This document shows positions 7,926 to 16,831 of a stretch of 64,000 nucleotides of DNA, piece by piece; positions within the stretch are counted from its first letter, which is position 1, and each line of letters opens with the position of its first letter. The stretch lies in contig NZ_VMRJ01000003.1 in NCBI RefSeq assembly GCF_007713685.1, forward strand, positions 612,654 through 676,653, written 5' to 3'. Source of the stretch: Hymenobacter setariae (GTDB taxonomy: Bacteria; Bacteroidota; Bacteroidia; Cytophagales; Hymenobacteraceae). The translations under genes were made by a program, and so were the position numbers. A model generated the notes under the pieces. It was not told where the DNA came from. It was given only the letters and a program-made list of their open reading frames with translations, and ran no database searches.

Positions 7926-9983
7926 GTGATGACCTGTCTTTCCTCTTCTTTGCTCCCCAAGGTCTACTTAGCTCTCTTATTTAGTGTAGCGGCCGGTTTT
8001 TTCCTCTCCTTGCATGCGCAGGACTTTTCGCACCAAAACGAGCGCTTCTGGCAGCCAAATCGTGACCAGAGTATCACCTGGAACTTGAGCAAGGAAGGCC
8101 GGCTGCCTCATGCCGATAACATTGAACTCTCTGGTACGCAAGTTTCCGCCATCATCCGCTACGAGGTAGATAAGAATAAGCACTTGCACCTGACCCGCGA
8201 CATCATCTTTCCCCAACTGCGTCGCTACACCACCCCCAGCGAGTCGCCCTACCGCGCGTATCTACGCGGGGAGTACCGCGATAACCTGCTGCCCGTGCTC
8301 ACCCTAGGAGACCAGAAGTACGAAGTTGGCGAATTGGATTCCATCCGAATAAACGGTAAAATCAGCTTCTACTTCCACGCACAAAATGGCTTAACGGTAA
8401 TCCGCTTATTCTTCCCCTCCATGCAAGAGCGGTGTTTAGTGGAAAAATGGACCTTGCTTAACACAAGTCAAACACCGTGTACAGTAGGTATTGGGGCTAC
8501 CGAACTTCAACAGGAAGAGGCGGGCTGGAAGGGAATTTACCACCGGCGCATGTTCACTGATGCAAAGCGTACTGTCACGTTGCAACCTAGGGAGCGCTAT
8601 GAGTTTGGCCTCTACTTCCTGGCCACGCTCAATGACGAAGCGGCGCCCACCGTTTCCGTAGCCGCAGTAGAACGCAGCCGCGATACGTTCCTGGACAGCA
8701 TCGCCACCAATCTGCAGCTACACTCGCCGGACCTAGTTCTGAACACGCTGTTCTATTTTTCTAAAATTCGGGCTGCGGAAAGCATTTTTCGCTCCCGCTA
8801 CGGGCTAGTGCACTCCCCGGGCGGGGGCAACTACTATGTCGGAATATGGGCCAATGACCAGGCAGAATACAGTGGTCCCTTCTTTCCGTACCTAGGCTAT
8901 CAAACCGGCAACCTAGCGGCGATGAATGCTTACCGCATCTTTCAGCGTAACCTGCCCAAAGACGGGGGCAAGAGCTGGGCCTCGTTTGAGATGGACGTCA
9001 CCTTTCCTTTTGGGGAGCGCGACCGCGGCGATGCGGCCATGCTGGCGTTCGGGGCCACGCACTTCCTGCTTGCCGCTGGCGACGAGCAGAAAAGTAAAGA
9101 GCTCTGGCCCTTAATTGAGTGGTGCCTGGACTACTGCCGGAAACGAACCACGGCAGCCGGGGTCGTGGCATCGGAAAGCGATGAGTTAGAAGGGCGTTTT
9201 CCAGCAGGTTCGGCCAATCTCTCTACCTCGTGCTTATACTATGGGGCGCTGGTGCAAGCGGCTCGGTTGGCGAAGGCGATGCACAAGCCGGTTGCCGTAA
9301 GCACGACCTATAATCAGCAAGCTCAGCGCTTAGCAACGGCGATTGAGCAGTATTTCGGAGCGGAACTGGCGGGGCTGCACACGTATAAGTATTATAAAGA
9401 GAATACGACATTACGGAGCTGGATTTGCCTACCATTAGTGGTCGGCTTAACCCCGCGCAAAGCCGGTACGCTAGATGCCTTATTCGATAAATTGTGGTCA
9501 GCCAATGGCGTGCTGACCGAGCTAAAACCTGAGACTGGGTCCGCACCCGTGTTTTGGGACCGCGGTACACTCTATGCCTTTCGCGGCGCGTTTAAAGCGG
9601 GGGCATCTGACCGAGCCCTCGCTCGCTTGGTTTCTTATTCCACCACGCGTTTAACTGGTTTTCGAGTACCGTATGCCGTGGAAGCTTGGCCGGAAAACGG
9701 CATGGCGCACCTCTCTGCTGAAAGTGCCTTGTATTGCCGCCTTTTTACCGAAGGCATGCTGGGCCTCGAGCCGACTGGTTTTAATTCCTTCAGCCTACGC
9801 CCCAATCTGCCAAGTAAGTGGGACCGCTTGACTATCAGTAACATCAAAGCGTTTAATGCGAGCTTCGATATCAACCTGCGCCGGAACAAGAACAAGCTCC
9901 AGGTGCAGGTTGTCCAGCAAGGCAAGGTGGTAGTCCAACGGGTAGTGCAAAATAATACGACGGTAGAAGTCAAGTTGAACTAA
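7926..9983 (+). CDS. Secreted six-hairpin (alpha/alpha-toroid) glycosidase-like protein
   Basis: The 685-residue protein has a signal peptide ending in LSLHA/Q near residue 32. An N-terminal beta-sandwich portion (about 40-260) is followed by an (alpha/alpha) barrel region like those of GH15/GH78/GH94-type six-hairpin glycosidases. Suggestive motifs are VGIWANDQAEYSGPFFPYLG, FPFGERDRGDAAML, SESDELEGRFPAG and YAVEAWPENGMAHLSAESA, where acidic residues at the toroid mouth would be catalytic. The substrate cannot be read from sequence. It stands alone, with no SusC/SusD pair nearby, followed by a Crp-like regulator. Enzyme class is confident at the fold level only. Confidence 0.72.
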   Translation: MMTCLSSSLLPKVYLALLFSVAAGFFLSLHAQDFSHQNERFWQPNRDQSITWNLSKEGRLPHADNIELSGTQVSAIIRYEVDKNKHLHLTRDIIFPQLRRYTTPSESPYRAYLRGEYRDNLLPVLTLGDQKYEVGELDSIRINGKISFYFHAQNGLTVIRLFFPSMQERCLVEKWTLLNTSQTPCTVGIGATELQQEEAGWKGIYHRRMFTDAKRTVTLQPRERYEFGLYFLATLNDEAAPTVSVAAVERSRDTFLDSIATNLQLHSPDLVLNTLFYFSKIRAAESIFRSRYGLVHSPGGGNYYVGIWANDQAEYSGPFFPYLGYQTGNLAAMNAYRIFQRNLPKDGGKSWASFEMDVTFPFGERDRGDAAMLAFGATHFLLAAGDEQKSKELWPLIEWCLDYCRKRTTAAGVVASESDELEGRFPAGSANLSTSCLYYGALVQAARLAKAMHKPVAVSTTYNQQAQRLATAIEQYFGAELAGLHTYKYYKENTTLRSWICLPLVVGLTPRKAGTLDALFDKLWSANGVLTELKPETGSAPVFWDRGTLYAFRGAFKAGASDRALARLVSYSTTRLTGFRVPYAVEAWPENGMAHLSAESALYCRLFTEGMLGLEPTGFNSFSLRPNLPSKWDRLTISNIKAFNASFDINLRRNKNKLQVQVVQQGKVVVQRVVQNNTTVEVKLN

Positions 9984-10067
9984 TCAGGTTTTTGTGGATA
10001 TCTAGCAGTAAAACGAGCTTATTACACCAGTTGAGAGCTCCTTCTATATCTTCTCTTATCACTAGCT

Positions 10068-10640
10068 ATGTACCCTGCTTTACTGGCCAATGTAACCCAG
10101 TACATATCCCTCACTCCTTCTGAGCAGGCCTATTTTAGTAGCTTGATGGTTCCGCTACAAGTGGCGCGTTTTGGCTACGTACTCCAGGCCGGACAGCCTA
10201 CTCGTTCCCTCCTGTTTGTGACACAAGGCTGCGTGCGCACTTATGCTACCGATGCCCACGGCCACGAAACCGTGCTCGGCTTTGCCTGGGAGGGTTGGTG
10301 GTGTGGCGATACTGCGAGCGCGGTAGCGGTGCGCCCCGCTGCTCTCACCATTCAGGCGCTCGAAACGACCGAGGTCTTGCAACTGAGCCTAGAGCGGCTC
10401 GAACAGCTCTGCACGCGCGTGCCTGCCTGCGAACGCTTTTTTCGGCTCTTATTTCAGAATGCATTTCTCTTCGAGCAGCGCCAGCGGCTAGCCTTGTTGC
10501 AGTGGCCCGCCGCCGAACGCTACGCCCGCTTTTGTCGCCAGTACCCCCGCCTGCGCCATCGGGTAGCGCAGAAGTACATTGCCTCGTACTTGGGCATGAC
10601 GCCGGAGTTTTTGAGTGCGCTGCGCACCCGGCACAGCTAG
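10068..10640 (+). CDS. Crp/Fnr-family transcriptional regulator
   Basis: The 190-residue protein is typical in length for Bacteroidota Crp-like regulators. An N-terminal cyclic-nucleotide-binding-like beta roll spans about 10-120 (LLFVTQGCVRTYATDAHGHE, then FAWEGWWCGD). A C-terminal helix-turn-helix (QKYIASYLGMTPEFLSALRTR) lies at about 165-190. The canonical cAMP phosphate-binding RS motif is not evident, which is usual for this subfamily and suggests another or no ligand. It precedes a small alpha/beta hydrolase on the same strand by 112 bp and may regulate it; that is inference. Confidence 0.85.
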   Translation: MYPALLANVTQYISLTPSEQAYFSSLMVPLQVARFGYVLQAGQPTRSLLFVTQGCVRTYATDAHGHETVLGFAWEGWWCGDTASAVAVRPAALTIQALETTEVLQLSLERLEQLCTRVPACERFFRLLFQNAFLFEQRQRLALLQWPAAERYARFCRQYPRLRHRVAQKYIASYLGMTPEFLSALRTRHS

Positions 10641-10752
10641 GGCCTATTTCTTAAGGTAGCTTAAGTTTTCGGGCATTCGCCTAGGGGAGCTTTGTGACAA
10701 GTTAGCTGCGCTTCTAACGCAGCAGCCTTTCTTTCCCCTATTCCTTCTGGCG

Positions 10753-11445
10753 ATGACTCCGCTTGTGTTTATCCCTGGCCTGCTGTGCACGGCCGAACTC
10801 TTTGCGCCCCAACTAGCCGCTTTGTGGCCTTACGGACCTATTACAGTCGCCTCCACCCTAGGTGGCAATACTATCGCCCAGATGGCCACCGACATTCTGG
10901 CGCAGGCCCCACCTCAATTTGCGCTCGTTGGCCTGTCAATGGGCGGCATGATTAGCCTCGAAATCATGCGGCAAGCGCCAGAGCGCGTGCTCAAACTGGC
11001 CTTGCTTGACACCTCTGCCCAACCGGCGTCACCAACACAAGCTAGCTTGTTTCGCGGCTTACTGACCCAGGCGCGTAGTGGGGAGGCGGCCACCGTGATG
11101 GGCGAGACGCTTGTTTCGGTCATGCACCCGGCTCACCAACGTGACCCTGGGCTTCGGGCTGTCAATCAGCGCATGGGTGAGGCAATTGGCCTAGCAGGTT
11201 TCACTCGCCAAGTGGAGGCAGTGCTTTCCCGGCCCGATAGCCGGCCAAGCTTGGCGGCCATTGCCGTACCCACCCTCGTACTGGTAGGGGAGCAAGACCA
11301 ATTAACGCCGCCTGACGCCGCGCAAGAAATAGCAGCGGCCATTCCACACGCCCGCCTCGTCATTATTCCGGAGTGCGGGCATGGCTCAACAATTGAACAG
11401 CCACAAGCTGTCAACGATGCTTTACGGAGTTGGCTGCTTGCGTAA
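10753..11445 (+). CDS. Small alpha/beta hydrolase
   Basis: The 230-residue cytoplasmic protein begins PLVFIPGLLCTAELFAPQL and carries the nucleophile elbow LVGLSMGGMIS (Ser about 75). A strand then presents the acid in VLVGEQDQLTPPD, and CGHGSTIEQP carries the catalytic His. This is the compact hydrolase fold seen in haloperoxidase-like/MenH-like esterases. The substrate is unknown. It follows the Crp-like gene and is closed by a long hairpin at 11551, so the two may form a unit. Confidence 0.85.
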   Translation: MTPLVFIPGLLCTAELFAPQLAALWPYGPITVASTLGGNTIAQMATDILAQAPPQFALVGLSMGGMISLEIMRQAPERVLKLALLDTSAQPASPTQASLFRGLLTQARSGEAATVMGETLVSVMHPAHQRDPGLRAVNQRMGEAIGLAGFTRQVEAVLSRPDSRPSLAAIAVPTLVLVGEQDQLTPPDAAQEIAAAIPHARLVIIPECGHGSTIEQPQAVNDALRSWLLA

Positions 11446-11748
11446 CAGCCTCTTGTGTCGGCTTATAAGGATAGACGTTACTTCTTAAATTCGGACTTAC
11501 ACTGAGATGGTCCAAGCTTAAAATAGAATACGTGCCTTTGCGCGCTAAACAAAATAGCGTTGCCCTGCATCAGCAGGACAACGCTATTTTGTATTAAAGA
11601 AGTAAATAGTACCTAGCCTTTGCCTCAGAGACATGCTAATCGACGGTCATGGCGACGCGGGGTAGTAAGCGGCGTGGGTCGCAGTCTAGCCCATCGCCAA
11701 AGCGGCAGCAGCAGAAGGCAATAGCTGTCGCGCGGAAGGGTAAAGGGG
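11446..11748. other. 303-bp intergenic region with terminator
   Basis: It holds the hairpin 11551-11592 and then about 150 bp before the rpoD stop. On the minus strand just past rpoD a Cys-rich reading (FCCCRFGDGLDCDP) is open but has no start codon, so it is not called as a gene. Confidence 0.5.
11551..11592. terminator. Bidirectional terminator between the hydrolase gene and rpoD
   Basis: Arms 11551-11563 and 11580-11592 (CAAAATAGCGTTG and its complement) pair perfectly. An inner CCTGC/GCAGG stem extends the hairpin. A and T runs flank both sides of the converging genes. Confidence 0.75.
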
Positions 11749-12612
11749 CTACCCTAGGTACGATTTGAGTGACTGCGAGCGGGAGGTGTGCTTTAAGCGG
11801 CGAATTGCCTTCTCCTTTACCTGACGCACTCGCTCGCGGGTCAAGCTAAATCGTTCGCCGATTTCCTCTAGCGTTAGCGCAGCCTGGCCATTGAGGCCGA
11901 AGTGCAGCGTCAGCACGTCAGCTTCTCGCCGCGTCAGCGTGGAGAGCGCACGCTGCACCTCCCGGCGCAGTGAGTCTTGGAGCAAGCCCGCATCCGGCGT
12001 GTCTTGTCCCTCATCTACCATCACGTCGAGCAAGCCGTTTTCCTCGCCCTGCACGAAGGGAGCATCCATCGAGACGTGGCGACCCGAGACTTTGAGCGTG
12101 TCTACTACTTCCGAAGTCGTCAGCTCTAGCAACTCGGCAATCTCGTCGGGCGAGGGCTCGCGCTCAAATCGCTGCTCTAGCTCGGCAAACGAGCGGTTGA
12201 TTTTGTTGAGCGAGCCCACCCGGTTCAACGGCAAGCGCACGATGCGGCTCTGCTCGGCCAAGGCTTGCAGGATGCTCTGGCGAATCCACCACACAGCGTA
12301 GGAGATGAACTTGAAACCCTTGGTTTCGTCAAAGCGCTTGGCCGCCTTAATCAACCCTAGGTTGCCTTCGTTAATAAGGTCACCCAGCGTTAGGCCTTGG
12401 TTCTGGTATTGCTTGGATACCGAGACTACAAAGCGCAGATTGGCTTTGGTCAGCTTTTCGAGGGCCATTTGGTCACCTTCGCGGATACGCTGGGCTAGGT
12501 CTACTTCCTCGTCAATTGAGACCAGGCTCACTTTGCCGATTTCCTGCAGGTACTTATCCAGCGACTGGCTTTCGCGGTTGGTAATCTGCTTGCTGATTTT
12601 TAACTGTCTCAT
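11749..12612 (-). CDS. rpoD: Primary sigma factor RpoD (sigma-70, Bacteroidota short form)
   Basis: At 287 residues this matches the short primary sigma of Bacteroidota, which lacks region 1.1 and the large non-conserved insert. Region 1.2 is [16 protein letters not shown]. Region 2 reads [31 protein letters not shown] and [17 protein letters not shown]. Region 3 has [12 protein letters not shown], and region 4.2 has [19 protein letters not shown]. It directs RNA polymerase to the TTTG/TAnnTTTG promoters that appear in this window. The upstream region is long and AT-rich, as expected for a strongly and multiply controlled gene. Confidence 0.96.
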   Translation of the reverse strand: MRQLKISKQITNRESQSLDKYLQEIGKVSLVSIDEEVDLAQRIREGDQMALEKLTKANLRFVVSVSKQYQNQGLTLGDLINEGNLGLIKAAKRFDETKGFKFISYAVWWIRQSILQALAEQSRIVRLPLNRVGSLNKINRSFAELEQRFEREPSPDEIAELLELTTSEVVDTLKVSGRHVSMDAPFVQGEENGLLDVMVDEGQDTPDAGLLQDSLRREVQRALSTLTRREADVLTLHFGLNGQAALTLEEIGERFSLTRERVRQVKEKAIRRLKHTSRSQSLKSYLG

Positions 12613-13206
12613 GCTGGAACGGCTCGGCTTAAAAGGAGGAATGGTAAGTTATAACCCCTAGCAAGGCAGCTTAGTTCGCCGTTTCTGGTAATAACACCCT
12701 TTCGGTGTGTAAATGAGGCAGATAAAAGTGCAGCCACCTTCAATAAACAGGCCTCAAAATGTCCTCTCGCAAGAAAATAAGTGGTCATTAAAGCCACTTG
12801 GTAACAAACGTTATACCAAAGAATAAAAAAAGGCTATCGTTTGCGTCCTGTTAAATTTCTTCTTTCTTATTCGTAACGGGTGCCATTATATAATAACCGC
12901 ATAAGAAACAGTTGCAGAATAGTCATTCCCATACATACCGGGCCCCGATGCATATGGGAATGATAGAGTGATAATTTATTGCAGCGTCACGCGGCTGGTA
13001 AAAACTCGCAACATGTTTTCGGCCCTATAGGTGGCATCGCTCACTTGAAATCTTGCGGTGTGCAGCCCCGTTTGCTTAGGGATGGCTTTCTGGTATAAAC
13101 TGGCTCACCTGAACGGGGTATGGGAGGCGTGCAACCTTCTTTGCGTTAGGGAAGGCCAAGCTAGAACAGTACGCCCTGCCAACAAAGTGCAAATAGTGGC
13201 CCTAGG
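12613..13206. other. 594-bp region upstream of rpoD
   Basis: 12613-12960 is AT-rich non-coding DNA expected to contain the rpoD promoter(s); no perfect CAAAnnTA box was found on the rpoD-coding strand. 12976-13200 carries a decayed minus-strand reading frame, listed separately. Confidence 0.5.
12979..13200 (-). pseudogene. Possible decayed coding remnant, family unknown
   Basis: On the minus strand a frame ends at TAA (12979-12981) with the protein-like tail TGLHTARFQVSDATYRAENM...VTLQ. The same frame continues upstream through a single TGA into another ~30 codons of open reading. No start codon fits. I read it as the C-terminal scrap of a lost gene; chance is possible. Confidence 0.25.
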
Positions 13207-13650
13207 TTATAGGCTTGGGGGCAGGGCGCCTAGTTGGTGAAACATCCCAAACCAGTCTTCTAGGTGCCAAGTGTGGGTGATACGACCGTTTTCGAGGTGG
13301 TGAAACTCGTGCAGCGCCAGGCTAATTGGCCGGTTGGTCGCCGCAATACCGAACCACTCGCCTTGATGCGTGCCGCGAATTTCGGCCCGCACGGCGGCGC
13401 GGCCCGCCGACCCTATTAGCTCATGGATGACAATGGTGAGGTCGGGAAAGGCGCGCCGAAACTGCGCAATAATCGGTTTGATGCCGTCCGGGCCGGTTGC
13501 CTGGCCCGGTCCTAGCGGAATGTCCTGCCAAGTAGGGGTAACCGCTTGGTCAACTAGGTCAGGATTATTGTCGCTAAAGGCTTGGTAGAGCAGCTGAACG
13601 GCTTGCAGCTCGGCCGCGGAGAGCGGCTGCAAGGAAGAAGGAGTAGCCAT
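13207..13650 (-). CDS. SnoaL-like ester cyclase / NTF2-fold protein
   Basis: The 147-residue protein has the SnoaL/NTF2-like cone fold: AVQLLYQAFSDNNPDLVDQAVTPTW, then GPDGIKPIIAQFRRAFPDL, a repeated strand block, and ENGRITHTWHLEDWFGMFHQLG. His and Asp residues typical of SnoaL pocket acid/base chemistry are present (TWHLED). It lies 18 bp downstream of an SDR gene in the same direction, opposite an HxlR regulator. This is a common HxlR-controlled redox/detox arrangement. The substrate is unknown. Confidence 0.82.
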   Translation of the reverse strand: MATPSSLQPLSAAELQAVQLLYQAFSDNNPDLVDQAVTPTWQDIPLGPGQATGPDGIKPIIAQFRRAFPDLTIVIHELIGSAGRAAVRAEIRGTHQGEWFGIAATNRPISLALHEFHHLENGRITHTWHLEDWFGMFHQLGALPPSL

Positions 13651-13668
13651 ATGTGAAGGAGGGAAAGA

Positions 13669-14343
13669 CTAAAAAGACTCGACCCCGGACAGGGCCACAT
13701 TGTAGAACTGGCCCGTTTCGGGAGCGCTTACTACAGCCTGGTAGATACCGGTAGCAGCCTGCTCCGGCGTGGTAGGCGCCTGGTCGCCGCCGAGCTTGGT
13801 TTGCACCCAGCCTGGGTGCAGCGGTGTCACCCGGACATGCTGGTCGGCCAGGCGGGTCGCCAGCATGGCGGCGTACATGTTGATGGCGGCCTTGGAGAGG
13901 CGATAGCCCGGGCCGTTGGGAGCCGCGTTGCGGGGCAGCCCCATATTGCTGGACACGAACAGGATTTGCCCGCCGGGTCGCACGTGGGGCAGCAGCAGCT
14001 CGGTCAGGAAGACAACCCCAGTCACGTTGGTGTCGAGCGTTTGTGTGAAGGCCGCGTGCGTGGGCTCCATCGTAAATACGTCGGGGGCCGTACCCGCATT
14101 GTTGATGAATAGGTCGAGGCTATCCGTTAAGGAGCGAATGCGCGCGGCGGCTTGCGTACGGCTCTGCTCGTCGGTGGCTTCGAGCGGCACAATGTGCAGC
14201 CGGGGGTGGTCGAAATCAAGCAGCCTGCCCGAGCGAGTGGTGCCGATAACAGTGTAATGTTCGGCGAGTAATTTTTTGGTCAAGGCCAAGCCAATACCAC
14301 TGCTGATACCCGTAATGACGGCTGTTTTAATTGAATTTTCCAT
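13669..14343 (-). CDS. SDR-family NAD(P)-dependent oxidoreductase
   Basis: A 224-residue classical short-chain dehydrogenase. The cofactor motif TGISSGIG lies at about 11-18, NNAG near residue 81 and the catalytic YRLSK (Tyr-x-x-x-Lys) near residue 147, with a Ser in FVSSN about 13 residues before. PGWVQTKLGG is the usual post-catalytic block. TTRSGR after the second strand suggests preference for NADPH. It is the first gene of a two-gene unit with the SnoaL-like protein and is divergent from HxlR at 14502. The substrate is not inferable. Confidence 0.92.
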   Translation of the reverse strand: MENSIKTAVITGISSGIGLALTKKLLAEHYTVIGTTRSGRLLDFDHPRLHIVPLEATDEQSRTQAAARIRSLTDSLDLFINNAGTAPDVFTMEPTHAAFTQTLDTNVTGVVFLTELLLPHVRPGGQILFVSSNMGLPRNAAPNGPGYRLSKAAINMYAAMLATRLADQHVRVTPLHPGWVQTKLGGDQAPTTPEQAATGIYQAVVSAPETGQFYNVALSGVESF

Positions 14344-14431
14344 GTACTAGAAGGAAGAAAGTGGGCTCCACTGTCTAGGGTGTGCCGGCCGGCTAAAAGA
14401 CGAGCAAGGGAGAGCACAAAGGTCCCGCTAG

Positions 14432-14453
14432 GGTAGTAGCTAAAGCAACTACC
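14432..14453. promoter_or_regulatory. Candidate operator palindrome between SDR and HxlR genes
   Basis: A 22-bp imperfect palindrome begins GGTAGTAGC and ends GCAACTACC, with 9 of 11 positions symmetric. It sits in the divergent promoter region, 49 bp before the HxlR ATG. HxlR regulators bind such dyads next to their own and the divergent gene. No experiment supports this site; it is a sequence-based guess. Confidence 0.4.
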
Positions 14454-14501
14454 GTCTAAATTGTAGCTTAGTATCCAAAAGGAAACTATTGCTCATTTAA
14501 T

Positions 14502-14891
14502 ATGAAAAAGCCTACTTCTACGAATGCCCTAAACCTGGCCGAATTGCTCCAAACATGCCCCATGCTCTATGGCATGCAGCGGTTGAGCGGCCGCTACAAA
14601 GTGGCCCTGCTCTGGCATATTAGCCAGCACTACAACCGCTTTGGCGTGCTGCGCAAGCTGCTGCACCCCGTAACCACCAAAATGCTCAGCCAGCAACTGC
14701 GCGAGCTAGAAGCCGACGGTTTGGTGAGCCGCACCATCTATGCCGAAATGCCGCCGCGCGTGGAGTATGCACTACTGCCAGAAGCCGAGGAACTGCTCGG
14801 CGTGTTAGAGGGCTTGCGCACCTGGGGAGACCGCCTCAAGCAGCGCGCCCTTAGCGAGTTAGCAGTTACTGCTGAGTTGGCTCCAAGATAG
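14502..14891 (+). CDS. HxlR-family winged-helix transcriptional regulator
   Basis: The 129-residue protein has the HxlR layout: a Cys-Pro near the N-terminus (LLQTCPMLYGM), KVALLWHIS, then VTTKMLSQQLRELEADGLVSR as recognition helix region. The wing is MPPRVEYALLPEAEELL, followed by LRTWGDRLK. The Cys in the CP motif is the usual thiol/aldehyde or redox sensor. It is divergent from the SDR-SnoaL pair, with a 158-bp shared regulatory gap. The likely role is control of that pair in response to electrophile or oxidant stress (inferred from family and context). Confidence 0.92.
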   Translation: MKKPTSTNALNLAELLQTCPMLYGMQRLSGRYKVALLWHISQHYNRFGVLRKLLHPVTTKMLSQQLRELEADGLVSRTIYAEMPPRVEYALLPEAEELLGVLEGLRTWGDRLKQRALSELAVTAELAPR

Positions 14892-15224
14892 TGGCCTGTA
14901 GAGAGATTAGTGGTAGTGTTTCCACTGCAACTAAATAACGCTCATAGCTGCTTTTGCCTCTGCCTGAAGCGCTAAGCATAAATGTTACTGCGCGAGACAG
15001 TACACGAGAGAACGATTAAAAATCATCTCCGTCTCTTTATTTCTCTCACAAAAGAGCTTGGTTGATTACGGTGTCAGCGCTTGCGCTTGTCAACCCTTTA
15101 TCAACCAGGCTCTTTTTTTCAGCGAGCGGTATGCAAAAAGCTTCCGTGCGGCATCTGCTCTAACAGGCGGCTGCGCAACGCGCCTGTCTGAACCCTAGCA
15201 CTTTCACTGATAACCTATCCCGGT
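14892..15224. other. 333-bp intergenic region with a long hairpin
   Basis: It holds the hairpin 15050-15117 and nothing else recognisable. The stretch 15118-15224 must carry the promoter of the TlpA-like gene at 15225. Confidence 0.5.
15050..15117 (+). terminator. Long hairpin terminator downstream of HxlR
   Basis: The arm AAAAGAGCTTGGTTGAT (from 15050) pairs with ATCAACCAGGCTCTTTT, with one G-U-type mismatch and a run of seven T after the stem. An inner GCGCTTGCGC-centred stem sits in the loop. This is a strong intrinsic terminator, about 160 bp after the HxlR stop. Confidence 0.7.
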
Positions 15225-16484
15225 ATGAGAAAGCGAATGCAAAAGAAGCTAGGTTCAATGGCGAACGCGCAGTGCGGCTGGCTAGTGCTACTATGGATAG
15301 CTCTGCTGAGTGGCTGCCAATCCAAGCAGCGCGCCCAGCAAGAATATCCTTACTTAATCGTAGCCGATATCGAAGGCTGTGACTCGTGCCAAGCCAAGCT
15401 ATACATCAACGATTACTCCACCTTGCAGGATATCGATACAGTAGTAGCGCCTCGTGGCCAGTTTTCCCTGCGAGGTACCATCACTCAGCCCGGGCTCTAT
15501 ACCCTGTATTACTTCAGCCGGGTCAATAAAACGGTATCTGGGCTTGTGCAAGTGTATCTGCCCACCGACTCTATTCATATCACCAACACGGGCCAGCCGA
15601 TTCGCACTAAGTTCTATCAACAGCCCGAGGCGGGGTCCTATCTACAGAATACAATTGTCTTTTCCACCTCCCCTCGGCAACAGCAGTGGGAGCAATACCT
15701 AGTGCTGCAAGACAGTCTTTGGCATCAATACTTCGTGGACAAGGCCGTGGTGGTGGCCAAGTTTAGCGAGACCTTCCGCTCGGGTAATAAAGCCCTAATT
15801 GAGCAGTGGGCCGACTCGGCTCGCAGCTTCGACTACCGCGCTGCCAGCTACTGGGCCGCCGCGGCAGAACTCTTCGTACGCCGGTACCCGGCCTCGGAGG
15901 TCTCGCTCTGGGCCATGCTGGAAAACCGCCACGACCTGCCCTCGGCGGCGCGCTTCCGCCAGCACTACCAGGCCATGCCCACGCAACTGCAACAGAGCTT
16001 CTACGGCCAACTCCTAAATAAGGCGCTGGCTACTAGCGAAAGCCGCAACCAGAAGAACCAGCGCTTCGTGGGCCGTCGCATCGAGCGCCTAGCCGGCAAG
16101 ACACCAGCGGGCAAAGAGCTAAACTCCAAACAACTCTTTCAGCGGAATAAGCTGACGCTGGTCGAGTTTTGGGCCAGCTGGTGCGGGCCTTGCCGCATGG
16201 AAATGCCCAAGTACTACGGCCTGTATAAACAGTACAAGACGAAAGGCTTTGGCCTGGTGGGGGTCTCACTTGACCAAGATTATAACAAGTGGGTGAAAGC
16301 TATTGCCGAGGACAGCCTGCGCATACCTCATCTATCCGAACTGCAAGGCACTCATGGGGAGGATATCCAGCGCTTTGCCATCACGGGCATCCCGGCCAAC
16401 CTGCTCGTCGATAGCACGGGCCGCATTGTGGCCGTCGATGTCTCTTTTCCTAAGCTGCATAAGAAGTTACAACACGCTTTTTAG
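15225..16484 (+). CDS. TlpA-like thioredoxin lipoprotein with DUF4369-type N-terminal domain
   Basis: The 419-residue product has a basic start, a hydrophobic segment and lipobox LLSGC at about residue 31. The N-terminal domain (about 45-140) is DUF4369-like, with an extra CDSC pair. A helical linker carries many Gln and Tyr residues. The C-terminal TlpA/thioredoxin domain shows LVEFWASWCGPCRMEMP near residue 319 and AITGIPANLLVD with the cis-Pro. It is expected to be an inner-leaflet-anchored envelope thiol-disulfide oxidoreductase. It lies 347 bp upstream of a third paralog on the same strand. Confidence 0.88.
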   Translation: MRKRMQKKLGSMANAQCGWLVLLWIALLSGCQSKQRAQQEYPYLIVADIEGCDSCQAKLYINDYSTLQDIDTVVAPRGQFSLRGTITQPGLYTLYYFSRVNKTVSGLVQVYLPTDSIHITNTGQPIRTKFYQQPEAGSYLQNTIVFSTSPRQQQWEQYLVLQDSLWHQYFVDKAVVVAKFSETFRSGNKALIEQWADSARSFDYRAASYWAAAAELFVRRYPASEVSLWAMLENRHDLPSAARFRQHYQAMPTQLQQSFYGQLLNKALATSESRNQKNQRFVGRRIERLAGKTPAGKELNSKQLFQRNKLTLVEFWASWCGPCRMEMPKYYGLYKQYKTKGFGLVGVSLDQDYNKWVKAIAEDSLRIPHLSELQGTHGEDIQRFAITGIPANLLVDSTGRIVAVDVSFPKLHKKLQHAF

Positions 16485-16831
16485 GCCGCAGAGGTATCTT
16501 AATCTGCTACTCTCTACTACGGTGCCCGCTGAGAAGTTGGAAATAAGATGGGTAGCTAAGCTAGGTAGCCTGGCTACCTAGCTAGCAGCCGGGCACGTCT
16601 TTTTGTACTTGATGTTGCAGCATCTTCTATCAGGAAGCCTCCACGATACCTAGCGCATTCTTGTATCTAAAGCTTCAGTTTGACCGCTGGATTTTATTCT
16701 GACTAAGTTCCACCTGCTCGCTTGTCCTTCCTTGTCTCCAGCTAGCTGCAGCGGTCACATAATGAATTGTGCTAGATATAGTTATTTTATTATTTGCAGT
16801 AGTTTCGCCGAGTACCTTTCCTACCCACCTC
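16485..16831. other. 347-bp intergenic region with nested palindrome
   Basis: Arms GTGCCCG (16522-16528) and CGGGCAC (16589-16595) enclose a near-perfect palindrome AGCTAGGTAGCC/GGCTACCTAGCT (16559-16583). This could fold as a terminator for the upstream TlpA gene. The rest shows no gene; an in-frame extension of the next gene up to 16769 lacks a signal-peptide rationale. Confidence 0.45.

Noticed and set aside
11655..11760. Cys-rich minus-strand reading FCCCRFGDGLDCDP after rpoD
   Set aside because: Protein-like but has no start codon and overlaps the rpoD end in another frame; noted in case a small conserved protein exists.
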